Shown here: in pieces, positions 12,501 through 27,500 of the stretch
Position numbering within the stretch: the first letter of the stretch is position 1
Layout: each line of letters opens with the position of its first letter
NCBI GenBank assembly: GCA_034509425.1
Contig: JAVTVJ010001682.1
Location: forward strand, 161,592 to 225,591
DNA: 64,000 bases
From: Eopsaltria australis
Taxonomy: Eukaryota; Chordata; Aves; Passeriformes; Petroicidae
Reading direction: 5' to 3'
Translations under genes and position numbers: made by a program
Notes under the pieces: generated by a model
Database searches by the model: none
What the model saw: only the letters and a program-made list of their open reading frames with translations
Told to the model about the DNA's origin: nothing

Positions 12501-15500
12501 CTAAATGCATCTGTATTTCTGGAATGTTCAAACCAGAAGCTGACAAATGTGACTTTCAAGGGTTGCCTTTGTCCCTGGACTGTGGCCTTGCTTACAGAGC
12601 GTGCAGTCACAGCACATTCTCCTGAGTGACACATCCTTACTCTTGCACTTGTACAAGTTGCTTGCTTGGCTGCTCAGAAAATGGATGAGGAACAAAATAA
12701 GGTGCTGAGCCTGGGAAATGCTGCACTTGTGTCAAGCTGTGACCTAAATGCCATTTTTTTGCCTATCCATGAGGATGTGGCACAATGAGACTTACAGATA
12801 TGTGTCACTTGTGGTGACATGGGCACAGGAAAAATGGGCTATTTTGGCTACAGGCATGCAGAAGTTCATGCATTCCCTTCCCTACCCTTCCATTTGATTA
12901 GTTAATTAGAGCATTGCTTTCACAAAGCCCTTTTTCTGCTGAGTGCTCAGCACAGTCGTGCAGAATTGAGGTCTCAGCTGATGGATGCAGCTCCTGGTGA
13001 TGTCCGTGGGTGCTCTGCGTGCTGGGGAGTCACTGGGATGGAAACTGGGAATGCTCAGGCTCTTGAGAAGCAGTTGCAGATTCATATTCTTGGGATATCA
13101 CTTAATTGGAACTACTGGAATAGTTGGAAGAAAGCAAATGATATAAATTAATAACACTGGGCTGAGTTTAATCCAACAGCTGCATCCTCGTGTGCTCTGT
13201 GGCCATGAGATGCTGTTTTTCCTGCTTTATTTTAAGGGACCAAGATAACCTGGAAGTGAGAGCTGTCCTTTGTGCATTTCAGGCAGTGGAGAAGGCATTT
13301 GCAGCACCAAAGGGATTTTACTGGCAGACAGTGGAGAGTGATGACAAACACTTCCCTGACAGCAGTGCCATGGAGGCTTGCAGAGACACAGACACCGAGG
13401 TAAAGAACAACAAACAACCCCCTCCTTCCTCACTTGGGGGCTCAGGGGGGACACTGAGACACAATTAAGTGCCCTGGAATATTTCAATCTAGAGGTTTGA
13501 TACAAATACTGATCTTGAAGTATTTTTCACTAGGACCTAAATATATCAGCTGAGTACTTTATGTCATCAGTATTGATGTGCTGATTGCTCTGAGCCACAG
13601 AAGATTAAACTTTGAAATGTGTGGGTTGGAGAAATTGCTACCAACCAGGTGCAAATCTGTAACAGTAGACAAAATTTTGATAACCTGAAACCACTTGACT
13701 GTAAGCCAGTAAACAGCACAACTTTGATTAAACTTGGGCTCAGAAATGTTCTAAGAAATTTCTGAAGGTTCTGGTACTGCCTGACCTTCAGTAACTCTGT
13801 ATGAACAAGTGGGGAGTAATTCTACTGATTCTACCCCAGGAGAAGAGAAAGTTAAAGTGATTTCAATTAGCTCTTGGTTAGGAGTGCAGCACAAAATGTA
13901 CAGGACCTCACCCATGTGAAATGAGTTGTTGTTGAGAAGACCAGGGCAGGGCCAGCAGCAGTAACAGGGTCACAGAGCCACGGACTGGTTTGAGTGGGAA
14001 GGCACCTTAAATCCCATCCACTGCCACCCCCTGCCACGAGCAGGGACACCTTCCACTGTCCCACGTTCCTTCAAACCCCATCCAACCTGGCCTTGGACAC
14101 TTCCAGGGATCCAGGGGCAGCCACAGCTTCTCTGGGCACCCTGTGCCAGGGCCTGCCCACCCTCCCAGGGAACAATTTCTTCCCAATGTCCCATCTGACC
14201 CTTCCCTCTGGGAAGCCATTCCCTCTGTCCTGTCCCTCCATTCCTTGTCCCAGGTCCCTCTCCAGCTCTCCTGGAGCCCCTTTAGGTATTGGAAGGGGCT
14301 CTGAGGTCTCCCTGAGCTGAACATCCCCAGCTCTCCCAGCCTGGCTCCAGAGCAGAGGGGCTCCAGCCCTTGGAGCATCTCCATGAGCTCCTCTGGACTT
14401 GCTCCACCAAGCCAACATCTTTCCTGGGCCCAGCACTGCAGGTGGGAGTCCCCAGTGACAAGGCCAAGGCCCAGAGTCCAGGCTTGGGACAGTGGCCGGA
14501 ATTGGTGATGTCCGAGCCCAGGCCAGGCACAACTCAATCAAGCTGCAATGGAGAGCAAAGGCAAGTGCCAGGCTCCTGAGGAAAGGGCAGACTGGCACTT
14601 CCTGAGGATTCCCAGTGCTGGATGGCTGCGTTATCACAGCTGGCCCCAAGCCCAGGCAGCCCCAGGGAGTCAGAGCAGCTACGGGAAAATTCTTCCTTAC
14701 TGGCTGCTGTGAGTACTGGGTTAATAACAGGAGAGCTTCAGCTAGATAAACATAAAGAAATGGAGCTTTTATTCCTAATTAGGCCACTTTTATGTGATTT
14801 GAGTAAATTTATATCTTCATTTATCATGATGGTAAAGCCTCATAATGTCTTTATGGGGCAGTAGCATTTCATTTCAAGTGTCCAGTAGTGATGGATTCAT
14901 TTGGCGTTTGCTGCAGCCATAAACCTTGAGCTGGGGAAATCCTTGAGCTGCTCAATGTCCAGAAGAACCATGCCCAAATTTAGGGCCAGAAAATCAGCTT
15001 GTCCAATCCCCAGCCAGACAATTTATTATCCACAGAATCGCACAACTCCCTGTCGTAAAGCGCTTGCTTTTTAAAAGAATTTGTTTCTCTGATGGGGAAA
15101 ATAATAAAAATTTGCTTCCCTTTTGGGTATAAACATTCAGAATGTGTTGGTGTGAGTCTTCCTACATGCCAGGATGGGCTGAATTGGATTAGGCTGATAA
15201 AGAAGACTCTGAAATGTAAATTTGGGACAGTACCAGTGATGTGTTTGCCTTTTGATATTTTTTTAGTGTTGCTTTTGGTGCTGTTAAAGGTATAGGGACA
15301 CAACCAGTTGGTCTGTTATTATTTAATCATCCCGAAAGATGGGCAAATGGTACTGCACAAAGTTAACAGCAGAAGGGATGCACTGAGGGCTCTGCCCCAG
15401 AGGCCTTGCAGTTCTTCCCTAGTGGGTTTATGTGACAAAAGGTACAGTTACATCAGCAGAAATAGATTAAATTATAATTATCATTGATAGTTGTGATTTA

Positions 15501-18500
15501 GTCCAAAGCCAAGAGCCTTCTGTGTGCACTGCACATAAACAGAAAGCAAACCCAAGCCTCTCTGTAGCTCTGGCAGTGCAGATCCACCCTGGGAACTGCA
15601 GGTGAGCAGCAGGGCTGCAGCTCTGAGCTCGTGGTGGGCTTGGGATCATTTCCCTCATTTGTCCATGTTTCCCTCTGGCTGCCCAGGTTGCCATGGTGCT
15701 GCTGTTCCAGGCTCTCTTCCGGAGCCCCCTGGAGACCCATCACACTCTGCAGCTGCTGCTCAGCTCTGGCCTGGATGTCTGCGGCCTCCGCCTGCTCTAC
15801 CCCGGGCAGCACCTGCTGCTCTCGAGCTCAGGTGAGCTCTGCTCCTCCTCCAGAGCTTCCAGCATGCTGAGGAGGGCACAGATCTCTAAATGCACTGAGG
15901 TGAAGAGTGATGAGAGTCAGATTTGCACGAGGGTTGGTTTATCAGTTCCTATCTCTTCCCCCAAAGAAATTACAGAATAGCTTTGACTGTTTCTTTCTTT
16001 CTGTTCCCAGTGTTGAATATTCATGAGCTGAATTTTTAAGCCTGGATACATTTTTGGGTCTCAGACTTTAGCTGTTGTTCCTTTGCAGGGAGCTTTCCCA
16101 TATTTCAGTGCCCTGAGCTCCAGGGACATACTCATGTGAGTTAAATTAGTTAAATTTAGTTCCCCACTGACACTCCTGAAGGTTTTAACTGCAGAAAATC
16201 CCGTCTCCCTTTTCTACAATTCCCCCATCTCATTGCCTGTGGGACTTCAGGAGTACTGATTTATCTGTCCTGTAATTGCATTGGCTGATAAACCATCACC
16301 AAAATGTCACATTATTTAATAGAATCCCATCTGAGGTGGGAGACCAGCAGATAAGGTAAATAAACACGATTTGGGGCTGTGAACTCAAATCACAAAGTCT
16401 TTAACACCAGACACCAGTGTGTCAAATACTGTCATGTACCACTCAAGCCTTTCTTTTTTCCCATTTGAGAAACAGAGATGATGAAGCCTGTCTTAAAGCA
16501 TTATGGGATATTATTGGTTGCTACTGCAACACAACTCCAGAGCAACAGGTGTTCCCTTAGCTGCAGAGTTCAGAGATTCCCTCTTCCTGTGGCTTGTGCT
16601 TCCTTTAAGCCAGGAAATTCTCCTGGAAGGTTTGGATGTGCCATCATCTCACCCAGACAATCCATTTCTCTTGGGAAAGGCACAGGCAGGCTGAGAGGGA
16701 GAGAAATGGGCTTCCTTCTCCTCTGGCAGAAGGGGAATGAAGACCAACTTAATCAGAGGAAATTCCCCAGTCTCTGCTCCCATTTTGCATTTGAAAGCAA
16801 TAGGAGCAGACTGCCTGAGGAATGGGATTGCAGTTGCAGCTGTCTGGGTGCTGTGCACAGAACACATTCCTGGTGAGAGCTGGAGAAATGGAGCAGGGTT
16901 CCAGAAATGAGTAAGAAAACCATAAAACCAGCAGGCATTGGGAGCTGACAGGCAGCAGATCTGCTTCAATGCTCTGTACCATGCACCATTATTTAAGAAC
17001 ATTTCGTATGAAGAGACAATTCATTTGAGCTGAGAACTGCTGTGCAAGTTTGTAAATTAGATTTTTACCCTTAGCTTGCTAACTCTAAAATTATTATTTT
17101 AAATATTTACAGCCAGTTGCTCCATTACCTACCTGCTCTGGAGATTTGTGTTCTGCCTTCTGATTCTTATGCAAGAAATGATACATTTGAATATGGTTTT
17201 AAACCTGAGGGAAGAAAGTCACACACCTTGCTGCTTTTTCTGACATCTGCAGTAAGAACTACAAAGAAAGCAAATTTGCTTTTTCTGGGGTACTTCCTGG
17301 GCCCCAACTATGCTGGAGAAAGGTTTGCCAGAATTGTAGGCAAGAGTTGTTGAAGAAAATAAGGGAAGTCAGGGCTCAAATCCTGGCAGAAAATTAAAGG
17401 TGGCAAATCAAATATTTGCCTGGATCTTACAGCATTGTACAAAATCTGTATTTGATGCAGAAGGAAATAAAGTAGAAAAGAAGTCCCCAGATTTCCAGTT
17501 TATAAACCCCTTCAAAAACACCCCTTCCCTCAGGCCTCTGTTCTTGCCCTGTTCTTCAATCCCCCAGCCTTGCTTGTGGTCATGAACAAGAGGAACTTGA
17601 AGTGCTGGCTTGGAGTCACAGTTTGTGCTGGAAATGACCCTAAAGCCACCAATTTCCAGCCCCTGCCACAGGCAGGGACACTTCCAGTGTATCACCTGCT
17701 CTGTAACAACTTTTCACAGCAAACACGAGGCAACCAGTTCCTCTTTCTTCAACAGACTGCCTTGAATAACCTCAGGTTTTCTATTGGTAAAAGTGTGCAG
17801 GTGCTGCCAGCATCTCTTCCCCGGGACAGGGAACCAGGGGATTGATTCCCAGGACAGGCAACCAGGGGATTGATTCCCAGGACAGGGAACCAGGTGATTC
17901 CCAGGACAGGGAACCAGGTGGTTCCTCTGTTGAGGTCTGGTTCTGACAGATCTGAAAAGAGCCCTTGAGTGGAGTGAATAACCGTGGGGTGGGTTGTTCC
18001 ATGTTTTACTCACACATGTGTTTGTTTCCACAGAAAAGCTGCCTTCCTCCTACACTGCAGAGCCTGGCAAGGTGCCCCCAGTGCTGGCATTAGGTGTGAG
18101 AGGGCCCAGAGCCCTGGGCATCCTGCAGGACATCACCCGAGGCTCTCCCAAGGCCCGGAGCCAGGCGGAGCCTCTCGTGTCCCTGCCCCTGGCCAGCCGG
18201 ATGCACAGGGAGCTGTGCCTCTGGTTCGGAGGGAGAGCTGCTGGAATCCTGCCCCCGGCTTCCAGGTGATGGCCCCGGATGGTTTGGAGCTGTTGTCCAC
18301 GGGCAGTGAGCCCTGGAGACACTCAGTGCTCTGTGTCAGCCTTCCAGGGGGAGCAATCCCTCTACTTTTGTATTTCCAATCCAGTTCTGCACTCTGCAGA
18401 AATCCTTCTCTCTTCTGCAGCAGATCACAGAATCAGGGAATATCCTGAGTGGGAAGGGACCCACAGGGATCATCCAGAGCAGCTCCTGGCCCTGCACAGG

Positions 18501-21500
18501 CACCCCAACAATCCCACCCTGAGAGCATTGTCCAAATGCTCCTGGAGCCTCGGGGCTGTGCCCATTCCCTGGGGAGCCTGGGCAGTGCCCAGCACCCTCT
18601 GGGGGAAGAACCTTTCCCTGATCTCCAGCCTGAGCCTGCCCTAGCCCAGCTCCAGCCATTCCTGTTCCCTCAGGTCCCAGATGTGTCAGGCATGGGACAG
18701 TTGCAGTTGCTTCCTGTTCCCTGGTATCCAGGCCTGTAATTGATACTTATGCAGCAAGATTTGGAAAGCTGGGGCTGGAGAAGAGCTGCAAGGCTGTGTG
18801 CCAGTGAGTGACCCTTTCCTAGGAAACCTCTGGCTTTGCCCTGTGTCCCCCCCATATCAACTGGTAAAGGAATTTGGTAGGAAAAGCTTCTTTGGAGGAT
18901 GATGAGAGAAGTGTGTGAAAATGAAGGGTGGCCTATAATCCTTTAACTGAATGAGAAACTCTGCTGCAGAAAGCTCAGAGACAAGACAAGGCCCTGCACC
19001 TGCAGGTTCTGGAGAGGTTTTTAGGGATCCTACCTGATCCTGGGGGCAGGGTGACAGAGAGGCAGGAGGCTGGAGGTGAGATCCTCTGCAGTGCTGTCAA
19101 TGTTTTCTGTGAGTGGCAAAGCTGAGCCATGTGGAATTAACCTGTGGATTGCTGTGGAGGATTGTGTGCCAGAGTTCAGCTCTGCTCAGCCACGACCAGC
19201 AAGTCTCATAATTTTTATGTTTAAGATGTGAAAAAAAATTAATTTGGCCAAGTTTCATTGTCTTTATTTGTTTATTTTCCTCAGGGATGCTTTTTCCTAT
19301 TACAAAGATGATGAATTCTGCTCCTCTGGTATAACTCAGTCCGGAGCAGAGCTCCATCCTAAATAATGCACTTGTCTTTCTCCTAATGCTGGTAATTTGG
19401 TCTGTTGGGAGGCAGGAATACAAACTGCAGCTCAGATTGCCCTTTTCAGATTAGACTTGCAAATGCTGTGGGCTCCTGGGAGTGAGCAAGCAGGATGTGT
19501 TCCAGGCAGCTCTGTGGTGGTGGCAAGGGATGAAGCAGGTTTGCCTGAGCAGCCTGAGCTCCCAGTCCCAGCCAAAACTGTTCCCAGACAGTCCCTGGCT
19601 TTCAACCACACCTTCTGTTCACCCTGCCCTGATTGGGTCCTTTGGATGTGCAGGAATGTTGTGGAAGTTTCACTGGCATGAACATCTCTACCAGACTGGA
19701 TCGTGCTTGTTGCCTAACACGAACCCTTCAAACTGGTTAAACTCAGCCTAAAGAACCCAAAGTGAATAGCAACTAGGATATGTCTGTGGGAGGGAAAAGC
19801 TCTGCTAGTGCAGCCTGACATATTTCTTGATTCCCAGATTTCATTGCCAAGCTGGCTACTTTGCATTAGTTACTTTTAATTGAACACAGAGAACCTCAGG
19901 GGGAGTAATATGAAAAGATGTTCAGTCAGAGAGACCTTGATGCAGCTCATGTCATGGACAAGGGATTGAAATGGCTTTTCCAGTAAAGCAGTTTTGCCAG
20001 AGAAGCTTCTGTGGCCTTGGATTTGTCACAGAAAGTAGGTTTGAGTCAGAACCTTTTAATATTTTTCATTTAATATTTATCATTTTTCTGCAGCTCTCAG
20101 AATCCTTCATCAACTGGGCCAGGGGCAGATGAAGAAAAAGTTGATCTCCAGGGCTTGATGGTGCCTCGACCTCCAGCCATGCTTGTCTCAACTACCAAAG
20201 GTCAGTGTTAGGAAATGAAATTTGAGGGTTTATGGTTCTCCTTCACTGATAGCATCACTTTACACCAGCCCCCTCAGGCAATTCTGCCTCCCTGGATTGC
20301 TCAGGGCTGTGACCTGGCCAGGTCTGGAGCCAGGAATTAATTTCCAGTGGGACACCGTTGCCTGAAATGAAGCAGCAGAGAAGTGGCACCACCTCATCCT
20401 CCTGGGGGCTGCTTGGATGTCACTGAAGGGGGGAAAAAGAACCAAAAAGCACTGCACAGGAAATCTCTGCATAGAGAGACCTGTTCATCAAAGAAACAGT
20501 CACACGAACACCTAACAGAGTCCCTAAACTGCTTGTTTCTTGATCAGAGATCATCTGCCTCTCCTGGTGAAGACTGACTATTATGATCAGGGGAATTAAA
20601 GGTTAAGGCTTTGTTTAGGGCAGGACTGACCACACAGTCAGAAAGGAGAGCATTTTATGGGACTGATACCACCTGGTTCCACTCATATCCCCATTCTCCC
20701 TTTGCAAGAGCAGTGTTCAGCTCCTGAATTTGTAACTAACCAGCAGCAAACTGTGTCCAAGAGACACCTGCCAAGGCCTTGCCTGGCTAAAAGGTGTTGG
20801 GGTCCTGCTGTAAAGGCCAACATCCTCTGGAGTGGCATAGCTGGGGTGAGGGGGGTTTTTGTACAATGCTCTTGGAGCTCTTGGCTGGTTTCTGCTGCCC
20901 CGGTTGAAGGTGGTTTCACAGGAATGAAGCCTGAGAGGAGCAGAAGTTCAGCAGCTGTCAGGGAGGAGATGGCAGAAGGAAAGCAGGATTGGAGTGACAG
21001 AGGAAGGAGGCACGGGGAATTATACTGCCAAAGGAAAGAATCCATGAGGAAAGGATGAAAGCATAAGGCAAAAAGATGAAAAAGGAGTGGAAGGGGAGGA
21101 AAATAGCGAAGGGAGAAAGGAAAAAACCAATTTTGAGACAGTTTTTCATCTTTTGGCACATATTAACTCAGGTAGTTTGGCAGGCAGCCCTTGGCTCTGT
21201 TATTTGGGATTGGGATTGATGGCAGCTGGTGGCTACTGATGCAATGAGTCACATTTGCTGCCTCCCCTTCCTTTTATGGCCGTTAATGATTCACATTTGC
21301 TGTGGGCTGCTGAGTTCCACCACACCACGTTCCATCTGCATTGAGCCTCAGAAGTCGCTGTCAAGCTTTGCTCCTCACATAACTTTGCTCTGGCAAGAGG
21401 AGCTGAAACTCTACTCTGGGAGCAGACACCCTTGGGGTTTTCAGGAAAAGAAACATTCACTGACTCCTTCCCTCACATCTCCAGCAGCTCCTCTTGGAGA

Positions 21501-24500
21501 CAGGAAGATTTACCCATGCAGAGTAGAGGTACTGCAGCTAGGCAGACCTGCCTCTTCTCAGTAATCAGAGTTTTAGTGACCCAAGCAGATATTCTTGTTG
21601 ATTTGGGATATGTGTGTGCAAAAAAAATTTTTTTAAGTGTTATCAACGGGAGAGGAACCAAAATCTCCCCACCAACGATCTTAGATTTTGACAGTTCTCA
21701 TATCATGAATATGACTAAAAGCCAGTTTAAAGCCATAAAGCAAAACAGAGATTTTAGGCAAAGAGCCACCCTGCCTGTCCCATCCTTAGTGATAAATGCA
21801 AGGTTTCCCTTGTTTTGGTGCTGTTGCTTTCAACTACCAGGCTGAGCCTTGGCAGGACAGATATCCTTACCACAAAGTCTGGAATAAAAAGAAATGATCA
21901 CTGTCACAGCCTCAGAATCAATTGGGACACAGAGAAAAATCCTCCAATCTCATTAAATCAGTTGGTTAAAGCCAAGAGAAACCACTGGGGCAGTGCAGAG
22001 GAAACCCATGTAGAAGTTGTACTGAGGATTTTTCTTCAGAGCTGGCAGCTTATGGAGATCTGAATATGCATTGTGAGGGATCAAAAAGCTGTGTTAGGAC
22101 TGAGAAAATGTGATAATGAAGGTCATGGTAGAAACAGAGAGCTCAGGTAGATCAGGGTCTTCAGGGAAAAGTCTTGAGCTTGTCTCAAAGTACTTAAGAG
22201 CCTTGGAGGCTCCTTCTCCTGAGCTTGCTCAAGGTTGGCAGTGGGCCTGGGATTCAACTTGGAAAACAGGAGTCTAAAAATCCAAGGTTCTAACCCGAGG
22301 TAAATTGCAGATGTGTCTGCAATGTTATATACTGGGGTGAGGGATTTGTGGAGGGCTCGAGCAGCCAGACTTGCTGGAAGAGGATCAGGAGGGACAAGGC
22401 AGGCTGGTGCCATTGCCATGATGTCCAAGGAACCTGTGAGCCCCAGAGGGTACCAAAGCAAAGGTGAGATCACAGGTGGTCCAGAGCTTCCAGAGCTTGT
22501 GCCACAATACAGGTCAGGGATGAAGGTTAAAGGCAGGAATAAAAGAGGGACAAGAGGGAGCTGAGCAGGATTGCAGAAGCAGCTGCAGGCTGAGACCACC
22601 AGTAACAGCAGAGAGGAATGAGAGCAGAGAGGAATGGCCAGAACTGCTCCATGCTCTTTGGAGTGGACAAATTGATCAAGAACAAGTAGTTCTTGTTGCC
22701 CTGTTTGGTCACTCAGAGCGTGGTCAGGCTCACAAGGCCTCAATCCTGCCCTGAGTGCTGGGGGCTGCACGGGGACAGCTCCCACAGCCTGGCAGCACTG
22801 ACACACTGAGTGTGAGCAGCTCCCAGACCTGGGGAGACAGACTGGCTCATCTCATTTGATGATTCATAAAGATGTTACTGATGATGCCATAAGCTTTCCC
22901 ACTCTGGGCTGGCCTTGGATTGCAATCATGATGAGCTGGATGCAGCAAACAAACCATAAAACACAGGGTCACTGCTGGGGATACAGCTGTGTGCTCCAAC
23001 GTGGAGGCAGCTGCTGTGAGAGCTGCCTTGCACTGATACCACAGCTTCTGGGACAATAACATTCTGCTTTTCTTGCCCTTTCTTTGATCTAGGGGACATC
23101 ATTCTGCTGGTGTCACCTGTGGTACCTCCATGTGCCTATGGGGCTGTGCTTTCCACCTGTGCCCGCCGGGGCTTTGTGCTGCAAGGACTGCGCCAGCTCC
23201 AGCTCTCAGCACAGCAAGGCCGTGTGCTGGGCATGACACCAGGGCAGGTACTGTGCCCTTTGTGCCCCGGGTTACCCTTGCTCTGCAGCCAATCGTGCCA
23301 GCACTCCTCCAGTAAGCACTCTGAGGACTCCCATTCTCTCTTTTCCAGCTCTCCATGTTCTGTGAGTGGTGCTCTGGCTGCTTTCAGTGCTGGTTTTTTC
23401 TCTAGCAGGAAAATTCCCACAAAGCCTTGGCCTCTCATGGAGACAGGGCTGTAAATTCATCATCCTACTCCTACTAAAATAACTGTGAATTTTGCCATTG
23501 ATGTCAGGATAAGCAAGAGCAGGCAGTAGCCCCATGAACCAGAATACTGATCTGAAAAGGTGTTCAGGAGAAGAGTTTTCACTATCAGACTGATATTTGG
23601 TGATGGACTTCACAGTCCATCTGAGCCTTTCAGCATGAAGTCCCCTACTTCAGTGCATTCCAGATGGGTTTCAAAAAGAGCTTTCAAAAATAGCTTTCTT
23701 TTTTTTTTCTTTGAAGCTCTGCCTAACATGGTGATAGGTTTGAGGTAAAGTGCACTTGGCATTTTGACAAGTCAGCCTAAGGAAACAGCAATAATCACAA
23801 ATGCAAGGTTGTAGTCAAACTTAGCATATGCAAGAAGTCCACTGCTGCACTTTTTACATTATAAATGCCACAGGAATCATATGACATCTTCTCTCACAAA
23901 GGAGTGGACCCTTCACTTCAAATCATCATGCTGAGGGTTCTTTGCTATGTCAGTCAGGAAATGCATAATTTTGCAATTTAAACTCTACAAATCCCCTCTT
24001 TTCTGCTTGATCTGTGATCAAGCCTGAGGAATAACAATGTCCCTGCCCATAATTTTTTGTAGAACTAATATAACCTATTTATGGAATACTACAGCCCAGA
24101 CATCCAGGTATTTGGAGCATACTGCTAAAGAGTTAACAGCAGCAGCCATTGCTCCTGTTTGGAGCTAAACTTTCTGAAAATCATCCCTTCATTTGGGACT
24201 CCAGATAATCTTTGAGTGACTTAGGATGGTACCACCTATCAGCTGAGTTACAACTGCTGTGGTTTCAGCCCAGCCCAGCTGCAGGGCAGAATGATTTTGT
24301 GTTAAGCCTCTTCCCTGAGTTTAAATTAAGTTTCTCTGTCTCAGGAAAAGATGACGCAGAGCACCCAGATATTGGAGTTCCTATGGCTCAGTGGTGAGCT
24401 GTAGCTTGTTATGCCATTGTAGTTTATCTATTTGCTTGAGCCCTATAGTAATTACATCTGGATTTAGCAGTCTAATCTGCCCCTCATTATTTCAGATTGC

Positions 24501-27500
24501 TGTCTTTTGCCCTGGCAAGAGTCCGAGCTCACCTGCTGATGCTGCAGGAGGAGCAGTCCCTGCTGGAGCCCGCAGGCACTGCCTGGTGCTGCTGCTGAGG
24601 AAGGAGAACGCCAGGCATCACATCCCTGCCTTGCTGACAGGTAATGCTGGCCCTGCCCAGCAGCCTGGGAAGGAGGGTTTGCATTTCAGTGTGTGTGAGT
24701 TCCACATTAGCAATCCAACCACAGCTGTACAGTGCAGGGAATATTTATTGGGAATATCAAGGCCTGCTGATGTTGCTGTAGGAATCTCCAGACCAATGTG
24801 TGAATCAGTCACTACTACACATCCAACAGAGCTGCCTGACCTTTGCCAGTTGTTTGATCTTTAGCTCTGGAGTCCTCTTGAACTTAGAATCACCGAGTAG
24901 TTCCTTGTGGAAGGGGCCTCAGAAGGCCTCTCATCCAATGTCCTGCTCAGCAGAGCATCAGCAATGAATTCCCTCAGGATGCTCAGGGCTTTTTTTCTGT
25001 CAGGTCTAGCAAATCTGCAAGGACAGAGATTCTCCTGCCTCCCTGGGCCTTTGTTCCATCATTATGGGAAATGTTTTTCCTTTATGTGAAGCTGTAACCT
25101 CCTGTTTGGATTTGTGAGCCTTGTCCCTGGGCACTTCCAAGCTGGGCCTGACTTTGGCATCTCACACCCAGCACAGGGAGGTGTTGCTGGGGCTGTCCTG
25201 TTCAGGGCCACCAGTTGGATTTCAATGATCCTTGTGGGTCCCTCCCAGCTCAGGACTTGCTGGGATTTTATGGCCTCATTTGTCTCCTCTCAGAAACTCT
25301 TTTTGCCCAGAGAGGTAGGGTAGCCAAAATACAGCTGTGCCACTGAGCCTGAGAGCAGCATCTGACCCTATCAACCTCAGCTTCCAGTCCTGCATCCTTG
25401 TGGCTTCCCAGCACCCCAAAGGTAACTCATTTTTTATGTAGGGACTGCCAAAAACCAGCCAAGTTGCTGCCTTAAATCTTACTTGAGTTACTGTTTTCTT
25501 AAGGATCAGTTGACATCAACCTCAAGTGGGGAAGATCAGAGGCAACAGCAGTGATCAGGAGGGAACAGAAATCCTGCCCTGCTTGGCTCTTCCCAAGAGG
25601 TGGTCACTGTGGGTGACCCTTCCATTAGCACCATCCCAAACAGCCCATGATGGAGACATTCATCCACAGCCCAGTTGCTTCCTTTAATTTATCCACAATA
25701 GGAAAGAACATTTAGAGGCTTTGGGGTGGGGGTGTGGGGGGGGAAACAATGACAATTCAAATAGTCCTGGGCTTTTTCTCCTGAGACTATCACAGAATGT
25801 TCTGAAAACATGTGCAGACACAGAGGATTAATCATGGCACAGTAATTACAGCCCCGTGTCACCTGCTGCCTCTGCACCTAAGGAAAGTTGCTCGTTAAAA
25901 AGTGCAGTTTCTGCCGCTTTCCCTCAGTGCCACAGATGATGTTCTGTGTTCATGCTTTGCACGGGGAAATTTCCACTAGAAATATAGATGGGGCTGGAAC
26001 AAAGGGTAGTCTGGAAAGGTAGGATATTTTCCCTCATGGTAGAGAACTCAGGGTTTTTCACTTTGTTTGTGACAGATTTTGCAAATGCCTCTTTCCATGT
26101 CTTTTGTGCTATTTTCATCAGTCCTGTACTGCAGAAAGACACCTTAGTCCATATTCCAGAGCCCTGGGGGGGGAAAGCTGATATTCCTTCCTCACCAGCT
26201 TTGGTTTGGCCTCTGGGAAGTGAAGAATAGCACTAAGATTGGAGTAGGGTAAATACCTCAATTAGAAGTTTTGCATTTGTAATCAATCTGAAAAGCAGTT
26301 GCCCCTTCAAGGTCCTGAGTGCTGTTCAATTTTCAAAGCAAGTTGAAACTCAACCATTATTCCTGAAATAGAGCAGATAAATAGATGGGTAAGGATGTCT
26401 GTCCTGAGGTTCCAACACCACACATTTTTGTCCAAGCTTTACTTTCTGCCATGCCCTGAGTTTGAATAAACAACAGACAGTGCTGCTGGGACAGTGATGG
26501 CCCATTTTTGATGCCTTATGCCTTCTGAATTTTGAGAAGCAGGTGATTGTCAGTGGCACATTTGACATCCAAGCTTTGCCATCAGCCTCTAGCACCAATA
26601 ATCCATTTCCCATGCTCCACTACAGTGAATTTTTGACAGGCTTGTATGGTAGGAAGCAATCAAATGTGTACAAAGTAATTTAAAAAATAACAAGCCTTTA
26701 AAACTGTGGCCTGAAACATTATTACAGAAGGCTGAACTAATTGTTGTGGAAATGTACTGTATGCAACACCTTAATGCACTGCCTGTGCACAGCCCAGCTC
26801 TTTGGAGGGAGAATGGGAGCTGAGAGATTGCTGGCTTTAAGCACTTAGTGTCTGTAAAAGTGGCGTGGAATGGGATATTTTCCAGGCTGGAAATCACGGG
26901 AGCAGAACATGATGTCTCTGTTCAGGTCTGTCACCCCAGCAACACCTCCCTGCCCACAAGGTCCCTGTGGGATGCAGGACTTTGGCCTCCTGCCTGGAGG
27001 TGTGAGACACCTTGGGGGTCTCCATGTGAGCACTGGGCTCAGATTTGGGACTCTTCCTAGTGGACGCCACCTTATTTAAGATATTTATTCTAATTCAGGA
27101 GCTCTGTGGCAGCATCTGTGCACTTGTTCCATGTTTCAGTTCCCAGCAGGAGTTAGAAGGGGACAGAAACAACTGGGTGCTGCTGAAAACGCCAGAGAGA
27201 GCTGTGGGCCAGCCTCAGCTTTTAACAGCTCCATGCCCCTTTTTAAGTGGTCTGTCTGATTTTGGGCAGAGGAGATGGTTGGGTTGCATTTGGTGCCTCA
27301 GATAAGCTCAGTCTGGGAGGGAGCTGTGGCCAGTGACTCAAACATTTGCTAGCAGAGTGTTCTCACTCAGGCTGAGCAGAGCTGTGCACTCCTCACGTTT
27401 CCTGCTGTTCTGAGCACAGGGCTGCTGAATGAGTTGGCAGAGCCAGGCCTGGGCAGCGGGCACAGCATCCCCCCTGCAGCTGCTGGACTGGAGCCATCCC

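Larger units (their letters stand above)
15832..18033 (+). other. Intron 4 (2.2 kb, phase 1)
   Basis: It contains a weak CR1 remnant (17605-17705) and a short minisatellite (17816-17927). The region 15832-17600 shows nothing identifiable. Confidence 0.8.
24641..27419 (+). other. Intron 8 (2.8 kb, phase 1)
   Basis: It contains an old minus-strand CR1 (24886-25118), a plus-strand CR1 end (25190-25290) and a short G-run near 25736-25742. 25291-27419 shows nothing else identifiable. Confidence 0.8.

Noticed and set aside
13970..14649. Frames of 176 and 192 codons on the minus strand
   Set aside because: Both derive from the CR1 copy at 13968-14550 and match CR1 3' untranslated sequence, not a coding region.
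15683..15697. X-box-like GTTGCCATGG at the start of exon 4
   Set aside because: It is coding sequence directly at an acceptor, so the match is better explained by the Val-Ala-Met codons.
22123..22806. Open frame of 227 codons on the minus strand within intron 6
   Set aside because: It has no splice structure, no recognised domain and a Leu/Ser/Pro-rich composition typical of chance frames in GC-rich antisense sequence. It would need RNA evidence.
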